Shown one piece after another: positions 50,313 through 59,550 of a stretch of DNA of 64,000 nt. How positions within the stretch are numbered: the first letter of the stretch is position 1; each line of letters begins with the position of its first letter. Both the position numbers and the translations under genes were made by a program. The stretch is from assembly GCF_014358015.1 (NCBI RefSeq), contig NZ_JACONV010000007.1, positions 62,001 through 126,000 on the forward strand, written 5' to 3'. Source of the stretch: Pseudomonas triticifolii. GTDB taxonomy: Bacteria; Pseudomonadota; Gammaproteobacteria; Pseudomonadales; Pseudomonadaceae. The notes under the pieces were generated by a model. That model was not told where the DNA came from. It made no database searches and saw only the letters and a program-made list of their open reading frames with translations.

Positions 50313-51614
50313 TCAGCGCAGGTCGGGAAAGGCAGTGAGTTGCAGTTCAGCCGGTCGGGATGTCATGGCCTGCTTTTTTTCCGCGATGACGTAGCCGATG
50401 GCCAGGCCTGCAAACAGATTGGCCACCGCGACCTCGAACATGTCCGTGGTCCAACTGATCAGGCACCAGCAGACACTGATCGACAGCAACATGCGACCGA
50501 CCCGGCTTTCGTCCTCGATCAGTTTGAACAGCAGCGGAATCTGCAGCGTGTACAGCAAGCCACCGACCACGCCGAGCATCGCCCACAGGTACAGCGCCGA
50601 GTTGTCCATGCCCAGGAAAATCTCCGAGCCTTCCACCGGGAAGATGCCCATGGTGCTGCCGACCATGCCGAAGCCTGCACCGGTCAACACCCAGCCTTCG
50701 CGCGTCAGGGCGTTGATCACGTTGGGCCAGGTGTTGATCAGCCGGTCGTAGAGCGAGGCCAGCGTACTGCCGCTGCTGCTGACCGTGCGCGCATCGAAGC
50801 TCATCACCATGCCCAGCGTGGGCAGCAGCAGGCCGATGAACACCACCACAATGCACAGCGTCCGGCAGGTCCAGCTCATGCGCTGGATCAACAGCAGGCC
50901 CATGGTCAGCGCAAAGGCTCCGGCGGGCGCTTTACTGGTGGTCAACACGATGGCGTAGAGCGCGATGGCACTGAGCAGCATCATCACCAGCCGTGAACGC
51001 AGGAACATGAACAGGTACAGGGTGTAGAAGGCGATCAGGATCGATAGCACGTTGGAGACTCGCGCAAAGCCTGCGAGCCGGTCCTCATCGTCGGCGCTCC
51101 ACGTGGTATTGGCGCTCAGCTCGGTTTCACCCATGCTGTAGCTGTAGCCTTTCCACGGCACGCTGGTGAACCTGTCCAGCGCCAGGCCCGCCAGCGAGGC
51201 CAGCAGGCAGAAACCGATGGCCCAGCACAGCAGCTTTTTGCGATGAATCAGGTGCTCGCTGCACACCAGCCCGAACACCAATGGACTCAACGCAAACAGG
51301 CTGAACGCCAGGTTGTGCGGGCTGGCGCGGTGCAGCATGGCCAGCAGCCCGGAGACCGCCCACAGGATGACAAAGGTCCAGAACAACCGTCCGGCCTTGA
51401 AGGTGCGCAGTTCCAGCGCGAACAAAAGGATGCAGGCCACTTTGGGCAGGTACAGCAGAGGGCCGATACCTGCCTTGTCAAAGTAGAAGCGCAAGGCACC
51501 GGAAAAGGTCTCGACCAGAATCAGGCTGATCGCAACCCAGACCACGACGGTGGATTTATCAAAAGAAATGATCGACGACGAATCGCCAGCTCTGTTCGCT
51601 GGGTTCAGCTCCAT
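50313..51614 (-). CDS. O-antigen ligase/polymerase-like membrane protein
   Basis: It has 433 residues with ten or more hydrophobic segments and a large loop around residues 270-340 (text WVLTGAGFGMVGSTMGIFPV), as in the Wzy/WaaL/PslJ group that joins or polymerises lipid-linked sugars. Sequence similarity within this group is low, so the exact role is open. It is cotranscribed with the GH39 gene. No glycosyltransferase is encoded nearby, so the substrate must be made elsewhere. Confidence 0.75.
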   Translation of the reverse strand: MELNPANRAGDSSSIISFDKSTVVVWVAISLILVETFSGALRFYFDKAGIGPLLYLPKVACILLFALELRTFKAGRLFWTFVILWAVSGLLAMLHRASPHNLAFSLFALSPLVFGLVCSEHLIHRKKLLCWAIGFCLLASLAGLALDRFTSVPWKGYSYSMGETELSANTTWSADDEDRLAGFARVSNVLSILIAFYTLYLFMFLRSRLVMMLLSAIALYAIVLTTSKAPAGAFALTMGLLLIQRMSWTCRTLCIVVVFIGLLLPTLGMVMSFDARTVSSSGSTLASLYDRLINTWPNVINALTREGWVLTGAGFGMVGSTMGIFPVEGSEIFLGMDNSALYLWAMLGVVGGLLYTLQIPLLFKLIEDESRVGRMLLSISVCWCLISWTTDMFEVAVANLFAGLAIGYVIAEKKQAMTSRPAELQLTAFPDLR

Positions 51615-52172
51615 GAGGTCTGCCTTCTGAATGGCGTCAGGAAATTCGAACGGACAACGCTACCGCCCGACGACCGCGACAGGCGGGTCGATAGAAGGGG
51701 ATGCGTTTGAGAACAAACAAGGGAGGTCTGGAGCGAATGCTCGCAACGGCGTGACAGGGTGTATATCAGTCGCAGTTCGGGAAACTGTCAATTAATTCGT
51801 CAGAATTAGCGGATTATCCGATGAGTGCCGCAGGCTGGATTGTTTCTGCGCGCTCCGGGCGGCCATCCAGCGATGAGGCCGGTGCATCCGCCCTACGGAT
51901 GCAGCGCCTGAAAGACAGCCTTCGCGAGCAAGCTCGCTCCCACTGGACGTGCGATATTCAGCTGGTTGCTTGCGGAGTGATCCGTTTGATAGCTGCCAGC
52001 GCACAAGGCGATTGTGCTGACCGAATGCAACACCTGTGGGAGCGAGCTTGCTCGCGAAAGGGCCGGTCCGTCCAATCGAGAGGTTGCGTATGAAAAATAG
52101 CCTTCGCGAGCAAGCTCCCACACATTCCGGTGTGAAAGCAGAGTTGCCCGCGAATGTGCTTCAGTCAGCCCC
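51615..52172. other. REP-rich intergenic region
   Basis: A 558-base gap with REP palindromes at 51919-51943, 52036-52062 and 52101-52122 in alternating orientations, a BIME-like cluster. No gene is supported. The stretch should hold the promoter of the Wzy-like/GH39 operon. Confidence 0.8.
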
Positions 52173-53792
52173 TCAAGGATACTTGCGGCGATCCGGTGCT
52201 GGCGGGAAGTACTGGTACAGCCACGTCTCGCTCAATGTGCGATCACCGGTGCGGATGAACATGCGCATTTCCACAGGCGCCACCGAGTCGCTGTCCGGCA
52301 CCCAGTCAAAGGTGACGCGGTAACCCTTGATGTCCGGCAGTACGAGGATGTTGAAGTCCTGCACCTTGCCATGGGAGACCGTAACAATCGGCTCGATGCC
52401 GGTCCCTTCCGGCAGGCGATCCAGACCGCCACCATGGAAGTCCACCGCAAAGCGGCGTGCCCAGGTTTTCGGGTAGTGCTCGCCCGGTGCCCAGCCTTCC
52501 AGGAAGCCGCCCATGCCGGAACGCGTGGCATGAACCTGCGCCAGCGGAGTACTGACCGGCGGCAACGGACTCCAGAACAGCTTGTAGCCGTAGTTCAGCG
52601 AGTCGCCCGCCTTGACCGGGGTCTTCGGCGTCCAGAACACCACGATGTTGTCCATCGTCTCGCCGGTGGTAGGCAGCTCCAGCAGGCTGACCTCGCCTTC
52701 ACCCCACTGTGTGACCGGTTCGACCCACAGGCTAGGGCGACGGCTGTACCAGACCACCGTGTCCTGATAACTGGAGAATTCGTGATCGCTCTGCACCAGA
52801 CCGAAACCTTTCGGGTCCTTGTCCGAGAACGCGCTGAACTGCGGTTTGACCGGGTTGTTCAGCGGGCGGCAGATCCACTCGCCGTTGCCGCGCCACATGG
52901 ACAGGCGATCCGAGTCGTGGATCTGCGGGTGAATCGTGTCGCACATGCGGCGCTCGTGGGTGCCGCAACTGAACATGCTGGTCATCGGCGAAATGCCGAG
53001 CTGCTGGATGTCCACGCGGGCATTGATGTGCGCGTCGATCTCCATCACCACCTGACCGGCCTGGCAGTCGATGTCGAAACGGTACGCGCCGGTCGCGCTC
53101 GGCGAGTCGAGCAAGGCGTAGACCACAAAGCGGGTAGCGTTCTTGTCCGGCGTCTCGAACCAGAACTTGGTGAAGTCGGGGAATTCTTCCTGGCGCTTGG
53201 CGTAGCTGTCGATGGCCAGACCGCGTGCAGACAGGCCGTACTGCTTGTTGCTGTCGACTGCGCGGAAGTAGCTGGCGCCCAGGAAAGAAACCACATCGTT
53301 GATGGCGATTTCAGGTGCCTTGAACAGCTTGAAGCCGGCAAAGCCCAGATCGCCCTTGACCAGGTTCTTGTCGATGCCGCTGCTTTCGTAATTGAACAGG
53401 TCGTGACGGAAATGCACCTCGCGCGCCTGCTTGTTCTGCGGGTCGACGCTGTACATGCGCACGGGTGTCTTGAAGCCCATGCCGACGTGGAAGAAATGCA
53501 CGTCCAGTTGGCCGTGGACGTCTTTCCACAAGGAGTGTTCGGGGTCATAGCGAATGGCGTTGAACTGCTGCGGCGTCATGTTGGCCAATACCGGTGGCAG
53601 CACCTGCTTGGTACTCACATAACCTTTGCTGGCCAGCTTCTTGGCATGGGCCTGCAACTCGGCAAAATCGAAGTGTTCGATTTCGCCATCGGCTGCTGCA
53701 GCCAGTGCGCGAGCGGCAAATAAGCCTGAAGCCGACACGCTGCTATAAGCGGCCAGCGCCATGGAAGCTTTCAGGAGATTCCTGCGATTCAT
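52173..53792 (-). CDS. opgD: Periplasmic glucan biosynthesis protein D (OpgD/MdoD)
   Basis: Acts in the periplasm on osmoregulated beta-glucan (OPG) backbones. It has 539 residues from ATG 53792; a longer in-frame reading lacks a proper N-terminus. The twin-arginine signal [17 protein letters not shown] shows Tat export, as known for OpgD. The mature text ([55 protein letters not shown]) is the MdoG family. It stands alone with REP DNA after it; opgGH are not in this window. Confidence 0.95.
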   Translation of the reverse strand: MNRRNLLKASMALAAYSSVSASGLFAARALAAAADGEIEHFDFAELQAHAKKLASKGYVSTKQVLPPVLANMTPQQFNAIRYDPEHSLWKDVHGQLDVHFFHVGMGFKTPVRMYSVDPQNKQAREVHFRHDLFNYESSGIDKNLVKGDLGFAGFKLFKAPEIAINDVVSFLGASYFRAVDSNKQYGLSARGLAIDSYAKRQEEFPDFTKFWFETPDKNATRFVVYALLDSPSATGAYRFDIDCQAGQVVMEIDAHINARVDIQQLGISPMTSMFSCGTHERRMCDTIHPQIHDSDRLSMWRGNGEWICRPLNNPVKPQFSAFSDKDPKGFGLVQSDHEFSSYQDTVVWYSRRPSLWVEPVTQWGEGEVSLLELPTTGETMDNIVVFWTPKTPVKAGDSLNYGYKLFWSPLPPVSTPLAQVHATRSGMGGFLEGWAPGEHYPKTWARRFAVDFHGGGLDRLPEGTGIEPIVTVSHGKVQDFNILVLPDIKGYRVTFDWVPDSDSVAPVEMRMFIRTGDRTLSETWLYQYFPPAPDRRKYP

Positions 53793-54200
53793 AAGGGTGA
53801 AGCCTCTAGGTAATTCTGTGCGTCCTGCACAAAAAATGGCGCGCCAACGACTCCTTGCCGAACGCAAACTACCCACAACAGATAACAAAGACGAGATCCG
53901 GTTCGAAAATAGGCCGAAAAAAAACGCCGTTCAGGGTGAATAAAAACGGCGTCGGGCGTTTGAAACGGGCGATGTTCAGGTCTGTGTTGGTAGCCCGATC
54001 ACGCTCATCGCCGCTTGGCGCAAGGCCTGCAAGCGAGTCAGGTTCGGACGGCCGGTCAACGAAGTATTTTTGCAGAGCGCCGTGAGCGTAGTGGCTATGC
54101 AATATTCAGCAATCATTTCGTTGGCCGGCGGAACTGTCAGACACGCCAAATGCAGCATGGCGCGCTTATTGATCAGCCTCCAAGGACTGCGCAAGTGGCC
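53793..54200. other. Intergenic region, no supported gene
   Basis: A 408-base gap between opgD and the lipid operon. A 72-codon minus-strand frame (53976-54194) has no clear ribosome site or family and was not accepted. Confidence 0.5.
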
Positions 54201-55130
54201 TCATGTCCACCAGTAGCGCACCAGGTGGAAGAAGATCGGTGCGGCGAAACACACCGAGTCCAGCCGGTCTAGCATGCCGCCGTGGCCTTCGATCATATGG
54301 CCCCAGTCCTTCACGCCCCGGTCACGCTTGATGGCGGACATCACGATGCCGCCAGCAAAGCCCAGCAGGTTGATGAGCAGCGCGATCAGTGCTGACTGCC
54401 ACGGGTTGAATGGCGTGATCCAGAACAGCGCGCCGCCAATCAGCGAAGCCAGGGCGATGCCGCCGACGAAGCCTTCGACGGTCTTGGACGGCGAGAGGTT
54501 GGGCGCGATCTTGCGTTTGCCGAACAGCTTGCCGCACACGTACTGCAGCACATCCGAGATCTGCACCACGATCACCAGATAGGCAATCAGCAACAGGTTG
54601 CGGCCTTCGTAGCCTGCGATCTCCAGCGTCAGCAGAGCTGGCACGTAGGACACGCAGAAGACGGCGATCATCAGGCCCCATTGCACCTTCGACGCACGTT
54701 CCAGGAAGTGTTTGCTGTCACCGCCCAGGGACGCCAGGATCGGCAGTAGCAGAAACACGTAGACCGGAATGAAGATCGAGAACAGCCCGTACCAGTTCAT
54801 GGCGATCAACACGTACTGCAACGGCAGCGCCAGATAAAACGCGGCTACCAGCGCGGGGTAGTCGCTGCGTCGGGTCGGCGTCAGGGTCAGGAATTCGCGC
54901 AGGGCGTAGAACGACACGGCGTAGAACAGCAGGATGACCGCGCCCTGGCCAAGCCAGAAGGCAATGCCGATCACCAGCACCATGACCCACCACGCGTTGA
55001 TTCGCGCGTTCAGGTTATCGATGACCGAATTGGGGCCGCCTGCCCTGCGTTTGAGTACGTAGCCGATCAGCGAGGCCAGCAGCAGGACAGCGCCGATGCC
55101 CATGAACAGCATTTGAGTCTGGTTATCCAT
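54201..55130 (-). CDS. Phosphatidate cytidylyltransferase-family protein (CdsA paralogue, YnbB-like)
   Basis: It has 309 residues with eight or so membrane helices. Makes, or should make, CDP-diacylglycerol from phosphatidate and CTP. The family signature is present at 265-291 (SAIKRDRGVKDWGHMIEGHG then GMLDRLD), with Glu281 where the consensus has Pro; SPSKTVEG (213-220) is also intact. Its start overlaps the acyltransferase stop (TAATG). The housekeeping cdsA is normally beside dxr/uppS, so this is a second copy devoted to the operon, like E. coli YnbB. Confidence 0.9.
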   Translation of the reverse strand: MDNQTQMLFMGIGAVLLLASLIGYVLKRRAGGPNSVIDNLNARINAWWVMVLVIGIAFWLGQGAVILLFYAVSFYALREFLTLTPTRRSDYPALVAAFYLALPLQYVLIAMNWYGLFSIFIPVYVFLLLPILASLGGDSKHFLERASKVQWGLMIAVFCVSYVPALLTLEIAGYEGRNLLLIAYLVIVVQISDVLQYVCGKLFGKRKIAPNLSPSKTVEGFVGGIALASLIGGALFWITPFNPWQSALIALLINLLGFAGGIVMSAIKRDRGVKDWGHMIEGHGGMLDRLDSVCFAAPIFFHLVRYWWT

Positions 55131-55762
55131 TACAGCGGCTCCGGTGCCAGGGCCAGCAGTGCATCACGACTGCGGGCGAGGAATTGCTCTTTGCTTTCTT
55201 CACTGTCCAGCCGCAGCGGTGCGCCGAAGCTGGTTGTGCATAACAACGGCAGCGGCAACAGGCGGCCTTTGGGCATGACGCGGTTGAGGTTGGATATCCA
55301 CACCGGCACCAGATCCACTTGGGGATAACTTTGCGCCAGATGAAACAGCCCGCTCTTGAACAGCAGCAGGCCTTCGTCAGGGTTGCGTGTGCCCTCAGGA
55401 AACAGGATCAGCGAGTCACCGTTTTCCAGCGCTTCGAGCATGGGCTGCAAAGGATTTTTAACCGGCGCGTCCGGCGTTGAGCTTCGATTGCGGTCCACCA
55501 GCACGCCATTGAACACGCGGTTGATGATGTAGCGGCGCAGCGGGCTGGTTTGCCAGTAATCGGCACCGGCAACGGGCCTGGCCGTCTTGCGCAACGCGGG
55601 TGGCAGCGAAGCCCAGAGCAGCACGAAGTCGCCGTGGCTGCTGTGGTTGGCATAGTAGATCCGCTGCCGGGGCTCGGGCGTACAGCCCAGCCAAAGGCTG
55701 CGAGCGCCGGTAATGCTGCGCGCACCGGCGGTAATGATCGTGGCGACCAGAGGTTCGAACAT
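55130..55762 (-). CDS. 1-acyl-sn-glycerol-3-phosphate acyltransferase-like protein (PlsC family)
   Basis: It has 210 residues from ATG 55762. The catalytic HX4D box is NHSSHGD (His40, Asp45) and the glycerol-phosphate site FPEGTR lies at 121-126. It would acylate lysophosphatidate to phosphatidate, feeding the CdsA paralogue with which it overlaps by one base. This gene is not part of the E. coli ynbABCD set as I recall it, so it extends that pathway here. Confidence 0.88.
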   Translation of the reverse strand: MFEPLVATIITAGARSITGARSLWLGCTPEPRQRIYYANHSSHGDFVLLWASLPPALRKTARPVAGADYWQTSPLRRYIINRVFNGVLVDRNRSSTPDAPVKNPLQPMLEALENGDSLILFPEGTRNPDEGLLLFKSGLFHLAQSYPQVDLVPVWISNLNRVMPKGRLLPLPLLCTTSFGAPLRLDSEESKEQFLARSRDALLALAPEPL

Positions 55763-55770
55763 GACAATTC

Positions 55771-56226
55771 CTATTGAGCGAAGGACAGCCAGGGAAAGAT
55801 GAAAATGGCGGCCACCAGCCATAGCAGCTGGAGCGCGATATAACGGACCTGCAGACGTAATTGCCTGAGTGCACCTTGCGTGCGCAGCCCCCAGGGTCGG
55901 CCGCCTTTCTCGATGGGCTGCAGCCTGAGGTCGGCCAGCACCTGATCGAGCTCGTGAGTGCGATCACTCAACTGGCTCGGGCGATCAGCCATGTGCTGGA
56001 ACAGATCGGCATCGAACGCGACGCGGAATGCCTGGGATTTGGCCAGCCCGCCGGTGAGGACCATGCACGCCAGCAACATCATCATCAGCACGCTGGCAGA
56101 ACCTGTCCACAGCTGCATGAGGCCAAACAGCAGACTCAGCAGCAACAGCCCTGTGGACAAATAATCCAGCGACTTGCCACGCCGTAGCAGCGCGGCCACT
56201 ACATGCAACTGCATTTCCGATGACAT
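55771..56226 (-). CDS. Small membrane protein of unknown function in lipid operon
   Basis: It has 151 residues: two adjacent hydrophobic segments near the N-terminus (about 20-60, STGLLLLSLLFGLMQLW; VLMMMLLACMVLTGGLA), a charged middle part (DADLFQHMADRPSQLSDRTH) and one C-terminal helix (YIALQLLWLVAAIFIFPWL). No family recognised. It is eight bases upstream of the PlsC-like gene and ends in SFAQ. A scaffold or accessory role is a guess. Confidence 0.75.
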   Translation of the reverse strand: MSSEMQLHVVAALLRRGKSLDYLSTGLLLLSLLFGLMQLWTGSASVLMMMLLACMVLTGGLAKSQAFRVAFDADLFQHMADRPSQLSDRTHELDQVLADLRLQPIEKGGRPWGLRTQGALRQLRLQVRYIALQLLWLVAAIFIFPWLSFAQ

Positions 56227-56312
56227 GGATAAGCACTCCTGTGGATAAGTGGTTCCAGTAAAGACGTGTGAAAGCTGACCGTGGTAAGCCTCAACACGAC
56301 GCCAACGCGGAC

Positions 56313-56400
56313 CGTGGGAGGGGGCTTGCCCGCGATGAGGTCGACGCGGTATTTCAGGAACATCGCGTCATCGTTCATCGCCGGCAAGCCGCCTCCCACA
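56313..56400. repeat. Pair of REP palindromes inside the lipid operon
   Basis: GTGGGAGGGGGCTTGCCCGC (from 56313) and, inverted, ATCGCCGGCAAGCCGCCTCC (56377 on) form a BIME-like pair in the 199-base gap between the PAP2-phosphatase gene and the small membrane protein gene. An exact DnaA box lies nearby at about 56241. The pair may lower expression of the distal genes. Confidence 0.75.
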
Positions 56401-56425
56401 GAGTTCGCGCGGTCACTACGTGCAG

Positions 56426-57763
56426 CTAGCCAGGTACGTGCGCTTTAAACGAAATCCCTGCGAATTCATTCAAGATATCCACATGGCCACGGCGCAGCAC
56501 GACACCTGGCCTTGCCTTGCGAATCAACTCGACTGCGTTATCCACAGACCGCGCCCGTCCGCTGTGAAGCAACCATGCGGCGACGGCCATTGCGCTGCGC
56601 GAGTATCCCAAGGCGCAGCACACCAACAGCGGGCCATCGGCGCGCAGGCGTTCGATGGCTTGTGCAGCCTGTCGGCATTGCTCGGCGGTCAGTGGCACCA
56701 GATCCAGCGCCGCGACCTGTTGATAACTTATCGAGCCGACACCGAGCGGGATTTCGGCGCACATATCCACAACTGTATCGAACGGCTGCAGCTGTTTTGC
56801 ATCAGGCACACGGCCCAGCCAGATGTTGTCCACAACCTGATCGGGATCGGGGCGGTTTTTTGTCCACAGCCGGGAATTGATCCACGCGCCGATCAGGTAC
56901 GGCGCCATCAGCCAGCACGCGGCTGGGGATAAGGTTCCGTCTTGGCGCTTCTGGAAGCCCGCCGCGTCGAACACCAGATAATTCAGCGCCACCAGCAGCA
57001 GGGACACGGCAGGCCATGCCAGCCAGAGCCAGCCTCCGCCCAGGGTGAACACGGGCGTCGCCAGCAGCAGCGCGCCAATGCCGTAGAACAGCGCCAGCTT
57101 GAGTCGCTGCGGCTGCCGGGTCAGGCGGGCGGCCAGTAAAGGGCTGCGGCCTTCGTCGGGCCAGAGCCAGACGCACAGCCAGCCCGCCAGCGCGCCTGTG
57201 GGTAAGTCGATGAAGTGATGCTGATACGTCGTCAGCACCGACACGCCAATCAGTGCAAACCAACTGTGCAACAGCCAGCGCCACGCCACATGAAAATGCC
57301 GCGCATAGCGGTCGTAGCAGACCCACAGCACCACCAGCAGCGCAATATGCAGCGAGGGCGCCTGATTGAACGGTTTGTCGAAACCGGCCAGCACGGCGAA
57401 CAGCCAGCCGAACACGCCATCCAGTTCCGGGCGCTCGAACGTGAAGCGCAGCGGCCAGAGCAGAAAGCAGCTGACGGCGATTACCTGCGCGCTGAACAGG
57501 CGCAACGCGTGAGTGTCCAGCTCCCGGCGCGTCAGGCAGGCCAGCAGCGAAAACCCGTACAGCAGGTCGATGGACCAGTAGGGCACGATGGTCCAGGCCC
57601 AGAACGGCATATGGCTTTCCCAGTCGAACGCCAGGATGCCGACATCACTGCGTTGGGCCGTGTACCAGGTGGCAAAGCCGTAGCTGGCGAAAAAGAACGG
57701 TGCCAGCACCAGCAGCCAGACCACCGCCCTTTTCCACAGGCCCGGCTCGCGAACCCTGTTCAC
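56426..57763 (-). CDS. Fusion of PAP2-type membrane phosphatase and dual-specificity phosphatase (YnbD-like)
   Basis: It has 445 residues from GTG 57763, which overlaps the upstream stop by four bases (GTGA); ATG 57802 would overlap by 43. The N-terminal ~300 residues are membrane-embedded with PAP2-like motifs (NQAPSLHIALL; YQHHFIDLPTG). The C-terminal ~130 residues are a dual-specificity phosphatase with CX5R at 383-389 (CALGYSR). A PTPMT1-like phosphatase acting on a phosphatidyl-alcohol phosphate would fit the operon. Matches the description of E. coli YnbD. Confidence 0.88.
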   Translation of the reverse strand: MNRVREPGLWKRAVVWLLVLAPFFFASYGFATWYTAQRSDVGILAFDWESHMPFWAWTIVPYWSIDLLYGFSLLACLTRRELDTHALRLFSAQVIAVSCFLLWPLRFTFERPELDGVFGWLFAVLAGFDKPFNQAPSLHIALLVVLWVCYDRYARHFHVAWRWLLHSWFALIGVSVLTTYQHHFIDLPTGALAGWLCVWLWPDEGRSPLLAARLTRQPQRLKLALFYGIGALLLATPVFTLGGGWLWLAWPAVSLLLVALNYLVFDAAGFQKRQDGTLSPAACWLMAPYLIGAWINSRLWTKNRPDPDQVVDNIWLGRVPDAKQLQPFDTVVDMCAEIPLGVGSISYQQVAALDLVPLTAEQCRQAAQAIERLRADGPLLVCCALGYSRSAMAVAAWLLHSGRARSVDNAVELIRKARPGVVLRRGHVDILNEFAGISFKAHVPG

Positions 57764-59517
57764 TGAATACGCTGCGCAAGGGATACCGTGAAAATCCCCC
57801 ATTCATCCACGCGCTGGGTGATCTTGCGAAACCCGGCGGCCTCGACCAGTTGATCCATTTCCGACTGGCTACGACGACGCATGACCCAGGCCTGCCCCTG
57901 ACGGTGGCTGGTCAGGGCGCGGGCGATCAGCTCAAGTTGCGGGTGCCAGGGCTGTCCGGTGTACACCAGATAACCGCCAGGCTCGACGGCGGCTGCCAGC
58001 CCGGCCAGCGAGTCGCCGACCATCTGGTTGCTGGCGAACAGTTCGTAGAGACCCGACACCACAGCCAGCGTGGGTTTGGGGTCCAGCGCTGCCAGGTCGG
58101 CGCGGTCGAACGCATCGCCTTTGACGAACCGCGCGACGTCTTCCAGGTCTTTCTGTTCGATCAGCAGGCTGCCGTCGCGCACGTTGATGTCGCTGTAGTC
58201 ACGCAGCAGAATCGACTCGGGCAGCGGGTCGACGCCTTGCAGCGATTCAAGAATGTAACGGCCATGCCCGGCGGCGATATCCACGATACGCACCGGCTTG
58301 CCCTGATTGCGCAGGTGCGCCATCGCCAGGCGCAACAATTCCTCGGCGTGAATCTTGCGCTGACGAATCCCGCGCCAGCCGATGGATTGCAGGTAGTTTT
58401 TGTCGATCATCCGGCCCAGCGCGCCCGTGCCGGTGGGTTTGTTGCGGTAGACGTAATCCAGCGTGCTGCCGGAATCGAAACCGGTGTCGAAGCCCAGTTT
58501 CACGCCTGTGGATAACTTGCTGCCCAGGCGCATGCTGGCACGCGTCATGCGCCAGTACAGGTCGCGTAGCGAATTGCGCGGCAGCGGCGCGGCCAGCGCT
58601 TCGGATTCAGCGCAGGTCACGCCCAGTGTGTCGGCGTCGAGCAGGGAAGGGCGCGCCACCGGGGTTTCAAAATTCTGCAGCACGAAGCGCCGCGCACGGC
58701 TGATCGCCAGGTGGCGATCGCGCTCGCCCAGTGTGTCGTGGAAGAAGCCCGGCAGGATGTGTTTTTCCTTGCGCACGCTGCCTAGCCCGTCGAAAAACCT
58801 TTCCTGCGGACCGCGATGCACCACGAAGTCTGCGCCGGAGATCAACAACTGGGTCGGAATCTGGATGGCCTGCGCGTCGGCAACCACTCGGTCGGCGGCT
58901 TCGTAAAGGCCCAGCAGCACATTCACCGAGATCGCTTTGGTGATCAACGGGTCGCTGTCATACGACGCGATGCGCTGTGGGTCATGGCTCAGGAAGCGCG
59001 CCTTGACGTAACTGTTGACGAAAAAGTTGCCCTTGAACGTGCGCATCAGCGCCAGTCCCGCGCGTGCGAACGGCACGTAAAGCTTGACCTTGAAGGCAGG
59101 CGAGGCGAGGACCAGCGAACGGATTTTCGGCGCGTAATCGTGAGCCCAGGTGGCGGCAATGACCGCGCCGACGCTCTGGGCAATCACGGCCATGTTCTCT
59201 TCGGGAATATCGAAGGTCACGCTCAGGTGGTCGACGAAGGTCTGCACGTCGCGAACGCTGGTCGCAAAGCTTGGGCTGTCGCCACGTGCGCCGGGCGACT
59301 GACCGTGGCCGCGTGCATCCCAAGCGAAGAAATCGAAGCCCGGCAGGTCCAGTTCATCGACCAGATGGGCGATGCGCCCCGAGTGCTCGTGGCCCCGGTG
59401 GAACAACACGATGGCCTGTCGAGGGGCGTCGGCGGTCTGCGTGGTTGCAGGCCAGTGGCGGTAGAACAGCTCTACCCCGTCATGAGTCGTGAAGCGCCGA
59501 TCATTCATCTCACGCAT
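57760..59517 (-). CDS. Fusion of alpha/beta hydrolase and SAM-dependent methyltransferase (YnbC-like)
   Basis: It has 585 residues. AAGGAAG lies five bases before ATG 59517. The N-terminal ~280 residues are a monoacylglycerol-lipase-like hydrolase (VLFHRGHEHSGR, DARGHGQSPG) with the nucleophile elbow AQSVG: Ser115 present, but Ala113 instead of the usual first Gly. The C-terminal half has a methyltransferase fold with IVDIAAGHGRYILESL (about 405-420). No signal peptide, so cytoplasmic. Both halves probably act on the lipid made by the operon. E. coli YnbC has the same fusion. Confidence 0.88.
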   Translation of the reverse strand: MREMNDRRFTTHDGVELFYRHWPATTQTADAPRQAIVLFHRGHEHSGRIAHLVDELDLPGFDFFAWDARGHGQSPGARGDSPSFATSVRDVQTFVDHLSVTFDIPEENMAVIAQSVGAVIAATWAHDYAPKIRSLVLASPAFKVKLYVPFARAGLALMRTFKGNFFVNSYVKARFLSHDPQRIASYDSDPLITKAISVNVLLGLYEAADRVVADAQAIQIPTQLLISGADFVVHRGPQERFFDGLGSVRKEKHILPGFFHDTLGERDRHLAISRARRFVLQNFETPVARPSLLDADTLGVTCAESEALAAPLPRNSLRDLYWRMTRASMRLGSKLSTGVKLGFDTGFDSGSTLDYVYRNKPTGTGALGRMIDKNYLQSIGWRGIRQRKIHAEELLRLAMAHLRNQGKPVRIVDIAAGHGRYILESLQGVDPLPESILLRDYSDINVRDGSLLIEQKDLEDVARFVKGDAFDRADLAALDPKPTLAVVSGLYELFASNQMVGDSLAGLAAAVEPGGYLVYTGQPWHPQLELIARALTSHRQGQAWVMRRRSQSEMDQLVEAAGFRKITQRVDEWGIFTVSLAQRIQ

Positions 59518-59550
59518 TGCAACTTCCTTACGCCGGAGGCTTGTGGCTGC

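Noticed and set aside
48598..52172. Repeat clusters considered as CRISPR arrays
   Set aside because: The units are REP palindromes of the Pseudomonas type with irregular spacing; no cas gene is present and no uniform spacers occur.
51615..52172. Small frames running through the REP cluster
   Set aside because: They arise from the palindromes themselves and contain repeated ASSL/REQA-type text.
53976..54194. 72-codon minus-strand frame between opgD and the cdsA-like gene
   Set aside because: No ribosome site at usable spacing and no recognisable features; kept out of the gene list.
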